Positions 8,875 to 17,106 of a stretch of DNA of 64,000 nucleotides are shown in pieces (positions within the stretch are counted from its first letter, which is position 1; the number at the start of each line of letters is the position of its first letter). The stretch is taken from positions 682,001 through 746,000 of the forward strand of contig NZ_JAASUI010000001.1 in the NCBI RefSeq assembly GCF_014224155.1. Direction: 5' to 3'. This stretch comes from Listeria cossartiae subsp. cossartiae (GTDB taxonomy: Bacteria > Bacillota > Bacilli > Lactobacillales > Listeriaceae). Both the position numbers and the translations under genes were made by a program. The notes below the pieces were generated by a model. That model searched no databases and was not told where the DNA came from. It worked only from the letters and a program-made list of their open reading frames with translations.

Positions 8875-9870
8875 ATGTATTTTGTAGATAATAATAATGA
8901 AAAAGATCCTCGTATTAACTTAGCAGTGGAGGAATTTATTTTAACGGAATTGAAGCTAGATGAGCCGGTGCTGTTGTTTTACATCAATAAGCCATCGATT
9001 ATTATTGGCCGCAATCAAAACACTGTGGAAGAAATTGATACAGAATATGTCGAGAAAAATGACGTTATTGTTGTGCGCAGACTTTCCGGTGGTGGCGCGG
9101 TGTATCATGATGAAGGAAACTTGAATTTCAGTTTTATCACAGAAGATGATGGCGAGTCTTTTCATAATTTCGCGAAATTCACGCAACCGATTGTGGAAGC
9201 TCTTAAACGTTTAGGCGTAAATGCTGAACTAAAAGGGCGCAATGATTTGTTGATTGATGGTTTCAAAGTGTCCGGAAATGCCCAATTCGCAACGAAAGGC
9301 AAAATGTTTTCACACGGGACGTTAATGTACGATTTAAACTTAGATAACGTTGCTGCCTCATTAAAACCACGTAAAGATAAAATCGAATCAAAAGGTATTA
9401 AATCTGTTCGAAGTCGTGTAGCGAATATTTCTGATTTTATGGATCAAGACATGACGACCGAAGAATTCCGCGATTTGCTATTACTTTACATTTTTGGTGT
9501 GGATAAAGTAGAAGACGTGAAAGAATACAAATTAACAGCAGCAGATTGGGAAAAAATCCACGAAATTTCTGCTAAACGTTATGGCAATTGGGATTGGAAT
9601 TACGGGAAATCGCCCAAATTTGACTTAACACGCACGAAACGTTTCCCCGTTGGCGCAGTAGATGTTCGCTTAAATGTGCAAAAAGGGATTATTACCGATA
9701 TCAAGATTTTCGGCGACTTTTTTGGCGTGAAAAATGTAACGGATATCGAAGAGAAATTAGTTAATACAACTTACAAACGGGAAGCTTTGGCTGAGGCTTT
9801 GGCGGATATCGAAGTCAAAGAATACTTTGGCAATATTACAAAAGAGGAATTTTTAGATTTACTTTATTAA
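8875..9870 (+). CDS. lplA: Lipoate-protein ligase A
   Basis: LplA adenylates free lipoate and transfers it to E2/GcvH lipoyl domains, which is scavenging from medium or host. The 331-aa length fits the full enzyme with its C-terminal accessory domain. Visible motifs are GRNQNTVEEI, the lipoate-binding RRLSGGGAVYHDEGNLNFSF (residues about 70-90), the catalytic lysine region KVSGNAQ, and HGTLMYD. In L. monocytogenes the LplA1 paralogue is needed for intracellular growth (literature). The gene sits behind the MBL gene and ends in a strong terminator. Confidence 0.94.
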   Translation: MYFVDNNNEKDPRINLAVEEFILTELKLDEPVLLFYINKPSIIIGRNQNTVEEIDTEYVEKNDVIVVRRLSGGGAVYHDEGNLNFSFITEDDGESFHNFAKFTQPIVEALKRLGVNAELKGRNDLLIDGFKVSGNAQFATKGKMFSHGTLMYDLNLDNVAASLKPRKDKIESKGIKSVRSRVANISDFMDQDMTTEEFRDLLLLYIFGVDKVEDVKEYKLTAADWEKIHEISAKRYGNWDWNYGKSPKFDLTRTKRFPVGAVDVRLNVQKGIITDIKIFGDFFGVKNVTDIEEKLVNTTYKREALAEALADIEVKEYFGNITKEEFLDLLY

Positions 9871-9911
9871 AAAAAGGAAAGTACGCATGGAGCGTACTTT
9901 CCTTTTTTTTA
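9871..9911. terminator. Bidirectional terminator between lplA and the DedA/VTT gene
   Basis: AAAAAGGAAAGTACGC / GCGTACTTTCCTTTTT is a long perfect hairpin with A/T tracts on both sides. Confidence 0.92.
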
Positions 9912-10514
9912 TTTGAGATTTTTTCCTGACATCCAACGTTCTAGTCGTTTTCCGACAAACCATAAAATGACGACGGAAAGAGCTAGGATGGCTAGTTTGA
10001 GCGGTTGGTGAATTAAGTCGACGAAATCATAGCCGATATAGCTAATCGCAAAAACTTTAATCAACTTTCCACCTACAAGCGCTAATATAAATTGATATAC
10101 TTTTATTTTAGAAAGACCTGCAACGATATTTACGGCCGAAGATGGTGTAAAAGGCATTACAAGTAAAATGAAAATCGGACTAAAACCGTGTCTATCAATC
10201 CATTCCATTACACGTTTGATTTGTTTATGACCCGAAATAAATCGTAAAAATCGGGTCTGCCCAAATTTTCGGGCGAGTAAGAATACACATAAACTACCTG
10301 CAATTGCTGCTGTTACTGATATTAAAAAACCGCCGAGTAGTCCGTAGGCATTGACGTTTACTACAACGAATACTATAAATGGTAAAAATGGTAAAAACGC
10401 TTCAATAAATGGTAAGAAAAAAGCTAAAAGTGGACCTAAATTCCGATATTCACTTAGCCAATACATTAAGTTATCATAAGAAAAGAAATTCATCATATCC
10501 TGCCAAAATGTCAT
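9909..10514 (-). CDS. DedA/VTT-domain (TVP38/TMEM64-like) membrane protein
   Basis: This 201-aa integral membrane protein has about five hydrophobic segments. The VTT-domain pattern is visible: EAFLPFLPFIVF, then GSLCVFLLARKFGQ, then PSSAVNIVAGLSKIK. Members of the wider DedA superfamily are linked to lipid-carrier or phospholipid translocation, but the role here is not established. The ATG at 10514 has AGGAGG 7 bases upstream. The longer in-frame start at 10544 is disfavoured. It is convergent with lplA. Confidence 0.82.
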   Translation of the reverse strand: MTFWQDMMNFFSYDNLMYWLSEYRNLGPLLAFFLPFIEAFLPFLPFIVFVVVNVNAYGLLGGFLISVTAAIAGSLCVFLLARKFGQTRFLRFISGHKQIKRVMEWIDRHGFSPIFILLVMPFTPSSAVNIVAGLSKIKVYQFILALVGGKLIKVFAISYIGYDFVDLIHQPLKLAILALSVVILWFVGKRLERWMSGKNLK

Positions 10515-10598
10515 AAGCAAGCCTCCTGTAGTCTTTAACAACATACTTTATTTTCTCACATAAAAATGATAAAGCGCTAATAAAACAGCTTGAATATC

Positions 10599-10631
10599 GT
10601 TAAAATCCTAGTTTTAAACCAGGATTTTAAC
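10599..10631. other. AT-rich hairpin between the VTT and GT39 genes
   Basis: GTTAAAATCCT / AGGATTTTAAC is a perfect 11-bp dyad downstream of the GT39 gene (minus strand). The minus-strand product lacks a clear U tract, so it may be a weak terminator or a regulatory dyad. Confidence 0.4.
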
Positions 10632-10663
10632 ATTTTTGACGATGAACTTCATTTTCAAAGGAA

Positions 10664-12733
10664 TTATTTTAATTGATAAAGCGTTCCTTCCCCAGATCCA
10701 TTCATTCCGGGAGCTCCTCCTCGTGTATTTTGAGAAGCACTTGAAGTCGTATCGTCGTCCGTGGAAGAGGAACTGCTCCATTCTGATTGGTCAATTTCGG
10801 TACCATTTTCTTGAATCCATTTTACCACATCTGAGTCAGAAGCTTTACTATTTGATGGAAGATAAAAATATTTTATTTCGCCGGATTGAATCATTTGTTT
10901 TAGTTGTTTGACGGTAAGTGTTGGGTCTGTCCCGTTGAAGCCACCAAGCGCCATAACTGCTTCTTTCGTTTTGATAATATAGGGCCCAGCTGTCGTTGCG
11001 TCCGTTGTGCCAAATAAATACGTTTCGCCAGTATTATTTTTTTGCAAATAACTAATCAAACCACTATCCACAGAAGCATCAGCAAATCCGCCACCACTGG
11101 ATTGTTTTAATTGCGGTCCAGCTTCCGGCAAAGAACTATTCCCACCGTATAAAATCGGCGTCAAGGACCAATAAGTTGGCGCGATAAGTAAAATCGCTAA
11201 GGCAAGCGCCGTTATTTTCGCAGCGAGTTTTGTATGTGATTGTCTAATTGCAATTAGCAAAATAGAAACCGCGAGTGCAGCGATCCCGATAATAGCCGCT
11301 AAAATCGGCAAGTAACTAGCTACAAAGAAAGCTTGAAGGGCCCCAGTGAGCGTAATCGTCGTTGGTAATAGAAATTTTTGCCAGTTCTCTTTATCAATGT
11401 AGAGACGGAAGAGTGCCACTAGCCCAGCACCACTTAGTACGGCAATTGGTGGAGCTAGCATGATTAAATAATAATGATGGAAAAATCCAGCAATACTGAA
11501 GAAGCCAGCGACCGGAACAAGCCATGCTGCCCAGAAAACCATTTCCTTTTGTTTAGAGTTCAATTGATAAATTCGTTTGTTTTCATTTCGGTAAGCAAGG
11601 AAAATCGCTAACATACCGATGATAGCCAGCGGTAAAAACCAACTGATTTGATCACCAAGCGCGGTTTGGAATAGACGAAGCGGCCCAGCATTTCCTGTAC
11701 CAAACATGCCAGTACTACCAGTCATTTTCGACCCTGTCCCGCCATTTGCAGTTTTACTAGGACCGCCAGTTAGTGGCGTACCATTGTTACCTTGTGGGGG
11801 AGTTCCACCGCCATCCGCGCCGTCTTGGATATTGCCACTTGGAGGCGTTGGTGGTGTCGCATCACTCGAGTCAGTTGTGTTGTTGCTAGGTGGACCAGCC
11901 ATTTCCATATTGCCACCGCCATTACCCGTCCCAGTTTCCTGCCCAAGCAGCCGCTCCATGCCGTTATAGCCAAATGCAAGCTCAAGCACCGAATTTGTTT
12001 GACTACTACCAACATAAGGCCGTTCTGACGCCGCTGTTTGATCTACCACGACAGCCCATGAAACAGATACGCCAAGCATTAAAATAAGCGCTATGACTAA
12101 TTGAATAAGCTTTTTTCGCCAACTTAATTTTACTGCAATAAAGTAAAATAGTAAGAATGCTGGAACAACCATAAAAGCTTGAAGCATTTTCACATTAAAC
12201 CCGACGCCGATCAATCCAAAAGCCAGCAACAACCAGCCAATTTTCGCACGATTAACTGCTTTAAAAAGGAAATAGGTTGCCAGTAATAAAATAAATACCA
12301 GAATCGCATCCATATTATTCGTGCGCGTCACTGCTACCGCAATCGGCGTAAGTGCCATGATGAGCGCTGTAATTCTTGCAGCCCAAGCACCAAATCTCGG
12401 TTGCACGAGCACATAAAGCAAAATCACCGAACCAACACCTGCTAAAGCTTGCGGCAAAATAACGCTCCAACCATGCACACCAAAAATCAGCGCGCTAATC
12501 GCTTGCAACCAAAGCGCGACAGGTGGCTTATCCACCGTAATAAAACCAGCAGGATCAAAAGCTCCGTAAAAAAAGTTATGAAAATTTTGCACCATACTTG
12601 TCACGGCAGCTGTATAATAAGGATTTACCGTGTCATCATTCCAAATCCCATAAAAATTAAAAAAGATAGCAATAACAATAATCCCGACAAAATAAAAATC
12701 CCAATGTTTTAGCCATTTCTTCATATTCCTCAC
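10664..12733 (-). CDS. GT39-family membrane glycosyltransferase (YkcB/ArnT-like)
   Basis: This 689-aa protein has about 12 membrane segments. An early extracytoplasmic loop carries the Asp pair expected of polyprenyl-phosphate-sugar dependent GT-C enzymes (NFYGIWNDDTVNPYY, then FITVDKPPVALW). An unusual insert at about 258-345 is rich in Gly, Pro, Asn, Ser and Thr, and the C-terminal tail (about 650-689) is again low-complexity Ser/Thr/Gly. It probably transfers a sugar from an undecaprenyl-phosphate donor to an envelope acceptor, but donor and acceptor are unknown. No GT2 donor-synthase gene is adjacent. The start is GTG at 12733; an ATG at 12724 is possible. Confidence 0.85.
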   Translation of the reverse strand: MRNMKKWLKHWDFYFVGIIVIAIFFNFYGIWNDDTVNPYYTAAVTSMVQNFHNFFYGAFDPAGFITVDKPPVALWLQAISALIFGVHGWSVILPQALAGVGSVILLYVLVQPRFGAWAARITALIMALTPIAVAVTRTNNMDAILVFILLLATYFLFKAVNRAKIGWLLLAFGLIGVGFNVKMLQAFMVVPAFLLFYFIAVKLSWRKKLIQLVIALILMLGVSVSWAVVVDQTAASERPYVGSSQTNSVLELAFGYNGMERLLGQETGTGNGGGNMEMAGPPSNNTTDSSDATPPTPPSGNIQDGADGGGTPPQGNNGTPLTGGPSKTANGGTGSKMTGSTGMFGTGNAGPLRLFQTALGDQISWFLPLAIIGMLAIFLAYRNENKRIYQLNSKQKEMVFWAAWLVPVAGFFSIAGFFHHYYLIMLAPPIAVLSGAGLVALFRLYIDKENWQKFLLPTTITLTGALQAFFVASYLPILAAIIGIAALAVSILLIAIRQSHTKLAAKITALALAILLIAPTYWSLTPILYGGNSSLPEAGPQLKQSSGGGFADASVDSGLISYLQKNNTGETYLFGTTDATTAGPYIIKTKEAVMALGGFNGTDPTLTVKQLKQMIQSGEIKYFYLPSNSKASDSDVVKWIQENGTEIDQSEWSSSSSTDDDTTSSASQNTRGGAPGMNGSGEGTLYQLK

Positions 12734-12846
12734 TTCTTTCCATTAGATAATACCTTTTATTCTAGGGACAAAATATGAAAAAAACGTGAATAAATTTGGA
12801 AATAAACGAGATATTTTTTTTTTGGAAAGAAATTTCGGAAAAAGTC

Positions 12847-12875
12847 TTGTCAAAACTTACATAGAATGGTATTAT
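12847..12875 (+). promoter_or_regulatory. SigA promoter of tRNA-Gly
   Basis: TTGTCA (12847-12852), 17 bases, TATTAT (12870-12875), about 36 bases upstream of the tRNA 5' end. Confidence 0.65.
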
Positions 12876-12911
12876 ATAAAAGTTGTTAAAACACTAAGAA
12901 CTACTTACCGT

Positions 12912-12982
12912 GCGGGTGTAGTTTAGTGGTAAAACTACAGCCTTCCAAGCTGTTGTCGTGGGTTCGATTCCCATCACCCGCT
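12912..12982 (+). tRNA. tRNA-Gly (anticodon UCC)
   Basis: The 71-base cloverleaf has acceptor stem GCGGGTG / CACCCGC, the D-arm TAGTTTAGTGGTAAAACTA, an anticodon arm with loop CTTCCAA (anticodon TCC), and a T-arm GTGGGTTCGATTCCCAT. CCA is not encoded. No integrase or island is attached to its 3' end, and queG follows. Confidence 0.96.
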
Positions 12983-13080
12983 TTATATTTTTTTATAAAT
13001 CCTGTTATCAACGCAGTGTTTCGACCTTTTTAAGCGAAGCATTGCGTTTATTTTATTGCCTGAAAATAAGGAGAGAGGGG

Positions 13081-14223
13081 ATGAGGAAAGTGAAGCCAGA
13101 AGCGGATTATGCAAGTTTAAAAGAAGAGCTAATTGCCTATGCACATGAAATTGGCATTCAAAAAATTGGTTTCACGACAGCAGACCCTTTTTTATTTTTA
13201 AAAGAACGGTTACTGGAAGCCGAGGCATTAGATCTTTTTACGGGGTTTGAGCATCCGGTTATCGATGAGCGGGTTTATCCGGAGCTAATTTTCAAAGAAC
13301 CACAGTCGATTATCGCGATTGCCCTAGCCTATCCGTCTAAATTAAAAGAAGCACCGGTAAGCAAAAAAGAAGCAAGACGTGGCGTTTTCGCGCGAGCTTC
13401 TTGGGGCATCGATTATCATACCGTGTTACGAGAAAAATTAGCGCTACTGGAACAATTTTTAAGCGAAAGGTTACCGGATGTGCGGATGAAATCGATGGTA
13501 GATACCGGAGAATTATCGGATGTTGCTGTGGCGGAACGGGCTGGCATTGGTTGGCGCGGGAAAAACACCTTGCTAATAACGCCAGAATACGGCTCTTGGG
13601 TCTATTTAGGCGAAATGATAACCAATATACCATTTGAGCCAGATACGCCAGCAAGCGACCTGTGTGGCAGCTGTAACCAATGCGTTAAAGCTTGTCCTAC
13701 AGGTTCCTTACTAGGTGAGGGTAAAATGAATCCGAAAATTTGTTTAAGCTATCTTACCCAAACAAAAGACTTTCTAGATGAAAAATATCGCGAAGTGTTG
13801 CATAATCGTTTGTATGGTTGTGATACTTGTCAGGTTGTTTGTCCTTATAATCGCGGTCATGATTTTCATTTTCACGAAGAAATGGAGCCTGATCCGGAAC
13901 TTGTTCGCCCGGAATTAAAGCCACTTTTACATATTTCCAATCGTGCTTTCAAAGAGCAGTTTGGTGATATGGCAGGATCGTGGCGTGGCAAGAAGCCAAT
14001 CCAGCGTAATGCTATTATTATTTTAGCGCGCTACAAAGATAAAACAGCCGTACCAGATTTAATCGACTGCTTGCAAAATGATCCGAGGCCAGTTATCCGC
14101 GGAACAGCCGGCTGGGCGCTACGTAAAATCGGCGGAGAAGAAGCCGAAGCCGCTGTCCAAATGGCGCTTCAAACCGAACAAGACGAACAAGTGCTACAAG
14201 AATTAACTGCTATACCAAATTAA
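13081..14223 (+). CDS. queG: Epoxyqueuosine reductase QueG
   Basis: QueG is the cobalamin- and iron-sulfur-dependent enzyme for the last step of queuosine tRNA modification (epoxyqueuosine to queuosine). The 380-aa protein has two [4Fe-4S] motifs, CGSCNQCVKACPTGS and CDTCQVVCPYNR (residues about 196-250), and a C-terminal HEAT-like stretch ending AGWALRKIGGEEAEAAV. The ATG at 13081 follows AAGGAGAGAGGGG. The in-frame ATG at 12958 lies inside the tRNA and is rejected. It forms an apparent tRNA-modification operon with trmL. Confidence 0.94.
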   Translation: MRKVKPEADYASLKEELIAYAHEIGIQKIGFTTADPFLFLKERLLEAEALDLFTGFEHPVIDERVYPELIFKEPQSIIAIALAYPSKLKEAPVSKKEARRGVFARASWGIDYHTVLREKLALLEQFLSERLPDVRMKSMVDTGELSDVAVAERAGIGWRGKNTLLITPEYGSWVYLGEMITNIPFEPDTPASDLCGSCNQCVKACPTGSLLGEGKMNPKICLSYLTQTKDFLDEKYREVLHNRLYGCDTCQVVCPYNRGHDFHFHEEMEPDPELVRPELKPLLHISNRAFKEQFGDMAGSWRGKKPIQRNAIIILARYKDKTAVPDLIDCLQNDPRPVIRGTAGWALRKIGGEEAEAAVQMALQTEQDEQVLQELTAIPN

Positions 14224-14243
14224 AAGAAACCAGGTGAAAAGAA

Positions 14244-14753
14244 ATGCCAAATCATATCGTACTATACCAACCAGAAATCCCTGCCAATACCGGAAATATC
14301 TCCAGAACATGTGCTGGAACAGATACTTATTTACATTTAATTCGTCCACTTGGTTTTTCAACCGACGATAAAATGCTCAAACGCGCGGGACTCGATTACT
14401 GGGATAACGTCAAACTTTCCTATTACGATTCTTTAGATGAATTTTTTGAGAAAAATGCCGGCGGAGAATTTTTCTACATTACCAAATTTGGTCGCCATGT
14501 TTATAGCGACGTTGACTATAGCGATCCAAACAAAAATTATTTCTTCGTTTTCGGAAAAGAAACGACTGGTTTGCCAGATGAACTTTTACAAGACAATGAA
14601 GAAAACTGTTTACGAATTCCGATGACAGACCATATTCGCTCGTTGAATTTATCGAATACAGCGGCAATTTTAGCTTATGAAGCATTACGTCAGCAAAGTT
14701 TCGGCGCGCTTCTACAAGAACCAAATTATGATCGGAAAATATTTCAAGACTAA
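14244..14753 (+). CDS. trmL: tRNA (cytidine/uridine-34-2'-O)-methyltransferase TrmL
   Basis: This 169-aa SpoU/TrmD (SPOUT) knot methyltransferase 2'-O-methylates the wobble base of tRNA-Leu isoacceptors. The motifs are YQPEIPANTGNISRTC at the N-terminus, FGKETTGLP near residue 110, and the SAM-binding knot IPMTDHIRSLNLSNTAAI. It is 20 bases downstream of queG and 12 bases upstream of the nitroreductase gene. Older annotations call it CspR. Confidence 0.93.
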   Translation: MPNHIVLYQPEIPANTGNISRTCAGTDTYLHLIRPLGFSTDDKMLKRAGLDYWDNVKLSYYDSLDEFFEKNAGGEFFYITKFGRHVYSDVDYSDPNKNYFFVFGKETTGLPDELLQDNEENCLRIPMTDHIRSLNLSNTAAILAYEALRQQSFGALLQEPNYDRKIFQD

Positions 14754-14765
14754 GGGGGAGTTAGG

Positions 14766-15506
14766 ATGAATCAGGCGATCGATGCGATTCTAGGACATTA
14801 CTCTGTGCGGAAATTTGAAGATAAAGGCTTAACGGAAGAAGAGTTGAACTTACTTATCAAGAGCGCACAAGCCGCATCTACATCCAGCTTTGTTCAGGCA
14901 TACTCCATCATTGGAATTACAGATAAAACACTTCGCGAACAAATTTCAGCAATTGCGGGCAACCAACCCTATACCGTACAAACGGGACAATTATTTATTT
15001 TCGTGGCCGATTTAGCGCGACATCATGCGATTTTAGAAGAACATCAAGTAAATACAGAAGCACTTGAAACCTCCGAAAAATGGCTTGTATCCGTAATCGA
15101 TGCTGCGCTTGCCGCCCAAAATATGGCTATCGCTGCAGAATCACTAGGACTTGGCATTTGCTTCATCGGTGGAATTCGCAACAATGTCGAACAAATCACT
15201 GAAATTTTGGATTTGCCACCATACACCATGCCGCTATTCGGCTTAACAATTGGTCATCCAGTTGCAGACAGCGAAAAAGCCAAACCAAGATTGCCGCAAG
15301 AGTTGGTTTATCACGAAAACACCTATCAAAAAATGAACCCAACTATTTTAGCCGAATACGATGAACAAATAAAAAACTATTATCACGAAAGAACAGCAGG
15401 CAAACGCGTCGAAGGCTGGTCCGAACAAATCGCACGAGGACTCGGACGAACAAGCCGACTGGACTTAAAAGCATTTTTAGAAAAGCAACATTTAAATCAA
15501 AAATAA
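14766..15506 (+). CDS. NfsA-type NAD(P)H-flavin nitroreductase
   Basis: This 246-aa FMN-dependent nitroreductase has N-terminal HYSVRKFEDKGLTEEEL and TSSFVQAYSIIGI (FMN phosphate region). The middle is ALAAQNMAIAAESLGLGICFIGGIRNN, and the C-terminus is GLTIGHPV, then KPRLPQELVYHENTYQ, typical of the NfsA/FRP subgroup. Such enzymes reduce nitro compounds, quinones or flavin. The physiological substrate is unknown. The tight spacing after trmL and the shared downstream terminator indicate a queG-trmL-nitroreductase unit. Confidence 0.88.
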   Translation: MNQAIDAILGHYSVRKFEDKGLTEEELNLLIKSAQAASTSSFVQAYSIIGITDKTLREQISAIAGNQPYTVQTGQLFIFVADLARHHAILEEHQVNTEALETSEKWLVSVIDAALAAQNMAIAAESLGLGICFIGGIRNNVEQITEILDLPPYTMPLFGLTIGHPVADSEKAKPRLPQELVYHENTYQKMNPTILAEYDEQIKNYYHERTAGKRVEGWSEQIARGLGRTSRLDLKAFLEKQHLNQK

Positions 15507-15554
15507 AAAGAGCGGTTCGGCACATTGTAATAATGCGTCGAACCACTCTTTTCA
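15507..15554. terminator. Terminator between nitroreductase and small membrane protein gene
   Basis: AAAGAGCGGTTCG / CGAACCACTCTTTT forms a hairpin with A/T flanks between two convergent genes. Confidence 0.82.
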
Positions 15555-15555
15555 T

Positions 15556-15717
15556 TTATTTCTTTTTATTCCTAGCCATTTGAATTAGATTCCAAATAAC
15601 GAGAATTAAAACGATTACTAGCAAGATATTAATTAATCCACCCGCAATATGGAAAATAATTCCAAGTAACCAAACCGCTAATAAAACAACGATTATTCCC
15701 CAAATAATTCCTAACAT
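15556..15717 (-). CDS. Lmo0937-family small membrane protein
   Basis: This 53-aa protein is almost entirely hydrophobic, with two membrane segments (about 3-22 and 26-45) and a short basic tail ARNKKK. It is the Listeria Lmo0937 family, known as part of the SigB general stress regulon. The ATG at 15717 is preceded by AGAGG. The longer in-frame start at 15768 would overlap the SigB promoter. Function unknown. Confidence 0.85.
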   Translation of the reverse strand: MLGIIWGIIVVLLAVWLLGIIFHIAGGLINILLVIVLILVIWNLIQMARNKKK

Positions 15718-15758
15718 GTAAAAAACCTCTTTCTGAACTTTTGATTGTACTGTTATAT

Positions 15759-15783
15759 ATTCCCGCAAGCCCAGTCTTTAAAC
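15759..15783 (-). promoter_or_regulatory. SigB-type promoter
   Basis: On the minus strand GTTTAA (15778-15783), 13 bases, GGGAAT (15759-15764) is a near-consensus SigB promoter, 42 bases upstream of the small membrane protein ATG. Confidence 0.75.
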
Positions 15784-15793
15784 ATATTAACTA

Positions 15794-16252
15794 TTATTTT
15801 TGTGTAATAAACGCTAAAAGTGCCTTCACACCTTCCGTTACCATCCGTTCTGTTTCATCAAAATCGCCAGTATAATAAGGATCCGGAATATCTTTATCTT
15901 CTTGCCCAGGAACAAAAGACATCAGCGACCGAATCACTACATCGGGGTTGCTGTTAAGTTCATTTAAATCCGCTAAATTTTGCTGATCCATCCCAATAAT
16001 AAAATCGGCTTCCTTAAAATCTGCATCGGAAATTTTCCGAGCACGCATCGCCTGATAATCAACACCATGTTTTTTCAAAACAGCTTGCGTTCCGCGATGA
16101 GGCGGTTTTCCTAAGTTCCACGTACCCGTCGCAGCAGAATCGATTTCGATTTCATTCGTTAAACCGGCTTCTGCTACTACCTTACGAAAAAGTCCCTCCG
16201 CCATTGGTGAACGACAAATATTTCCTAAACACACAAAAACAACTTTAACCAA
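15794..16252 (-). CDS. Low-molecular-weight protein-tyrosine phosphatase
   Basis: This 152-aa LMW-PTP has the P-loop CLGNICRSPMAEG at the N-terminus (catalytic Cys near 8, Arg near 14) and the general-acid loop DIPDPYYTG near residue 121. It dephosphorylates phosphotyrosine or phosphoarginine in related proteins, and the target here is unknown. It is the last gene of a likely operon HSP90-TPR-SUKH-PTP (12-base gap after the SUKH gene). Confidence 0.9.
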   Translation of the reverse strand: MVKVVFVCLGNICRSPMAEGLFRKVVAEAGLTNEIEIDSAATGTWNLGKPPHRGTQAVLKKHGVDYQAMRARKISDADFKEADFIIGMDQQNLADLNELNSNPDVVIRSLMSFVPGQEDKDIPDPYYTGDFDETERMVTEGVKALLAFITQK

Positions 16253-16264
16253 TTGAATTCCTCC

Positions 16265-17011
16265 TTAGTTCCATTCTTTATATAAAGCAGCACTAGCCTC
16301 TTGATTTATTCCATCGCTAGCTCGAAGTATCGCGAAAATCTGCTCCACAAGGTCAGGGGAGAGCTTTCTCCGGAAATAAAGCAATTGATTCTCAAATAAG
16401 CTATATGCGACTAAATTATAAGGGATTTCTTGTTTTTTAAATAAGCCAATTAAGGTCTCTAAATACCATTTTTTATCGGGATAATCTTCTAATAACTCTA
16501 GCAATTGCTTTGTCTTTTGCACATTACTCGAAGCGAGAATTTGTTCTAATTTTTTTATTGGAAATTGTTCTGCCAAATCGATTGGAAAAGGGCTAAAATA
16601 TAATGCTTCTAAAAAATCCGTCATATTTTCGGCAACTATAAGTGTTTGTAACGTTTCAAAATCTACGTAAATGATACTTGGCGAGGTCGCATCATCTGGA
16701 TAAGAAAAGCCAATATAGCGCGATTCATCCCGGTGGAAGTAGACTTGTTTTCCCGCAAGGTCAACATCTTTTTGTTCCGGAATATCCGTTACTAATTCAT
16801 CCAAGCTAGCCAAATAATAAATTTCAGCAAAATCAAGCCCATAAGAAGTTGGCTCCGTAGTCGGAAATTGATTTTTGCGAATCAATCCGCCATTTTGCTT
16901 CAACAGTAATTGTTTATACTCAGAAGGCAAAACCAAACCAAGCTCGGTTTCTTTTTCCTGAATAGTTTGCTCGGTCGCACCTGTTTGCCCATTTTCTACC
17001 CAAATAGTCAT
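16265..17011 (-). CDS. SMI1/KNR4 (SUKH) domain protein
   Basis: This 248-aa protein has an N-terminal SUKH domain: LGLVLPSEYKQLLLKQNGG near residues 25-45, then IYYLASLDEL and IGFSYPDDATSPSIIYVDFE, ending around residue 130. The C-terminal half is helical and unrecognised. SUKH proteins are often immunity proteins for polymorphic toxins, but no toxin gene is next to this one. The ATG at 17011 follows GGAGGAG; an upstream in-frame TTG is too close to that site. It is followed by the phosphatase gene. Confidence 0.8.
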   Translation of the reverse strand: MTIWVENGQTGATEQTIQEKETELGLVLPSEYKQLLLKQNGGLIRKNQFPTTEPTSYGLDFAEIYYLASLDELVTDIPEQKDVDLAGKQVYFHRDESRYIGFSYPDDATSPSIIYVDFETLQTLIVAENMTDFLEALYFSPFPIDLAEQFPIKKLEQILASSNVQKTKQLLELLEDYPDKKWYLETLIGLFKKQEIPYNLVAYSLFENQLLYFRRKLSPDLVEQIFAILRASDGINQEASAALYKEWN

Positions 17012-17106
17012 CGTCTTCAACTCCTCCCTGTATTATCCTAAAAAAAGCAAGTTAGCGCAAATAAAAGAACATAGCTAGGCGGATTTCCTAACTATGCTCC
17101 ATAAAA

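Noticed and set aside
10636-10911. 91-codon plus-strand ORF at the 3' end of the GT39 gene
   Set aside because: It overlaps a well-supported minus-strand gene and has no recognisable motif or start context.
11706-12087. Several overlapping plus-strand ORFs of 65-87 codons inside the GT39 gene
   Set aside because: They come from the low-complexity, GC-richer insert of the minus-strand gene. They have no ribosome binding site and no protein-like composition.
12958-13080. N-terminal extension of queG starting inside tRNA-Gly
   Set aside because: The extension would translate the tRNA 3' end. A strong Shine-Dalgarno sequence precedes the ATG at 13081.
12912-13080. tRNA-Gly as an integration site for a mobile element
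   Set aside because: No integrase, no direct repeat of the tRNA end, and conserved core genes follow.
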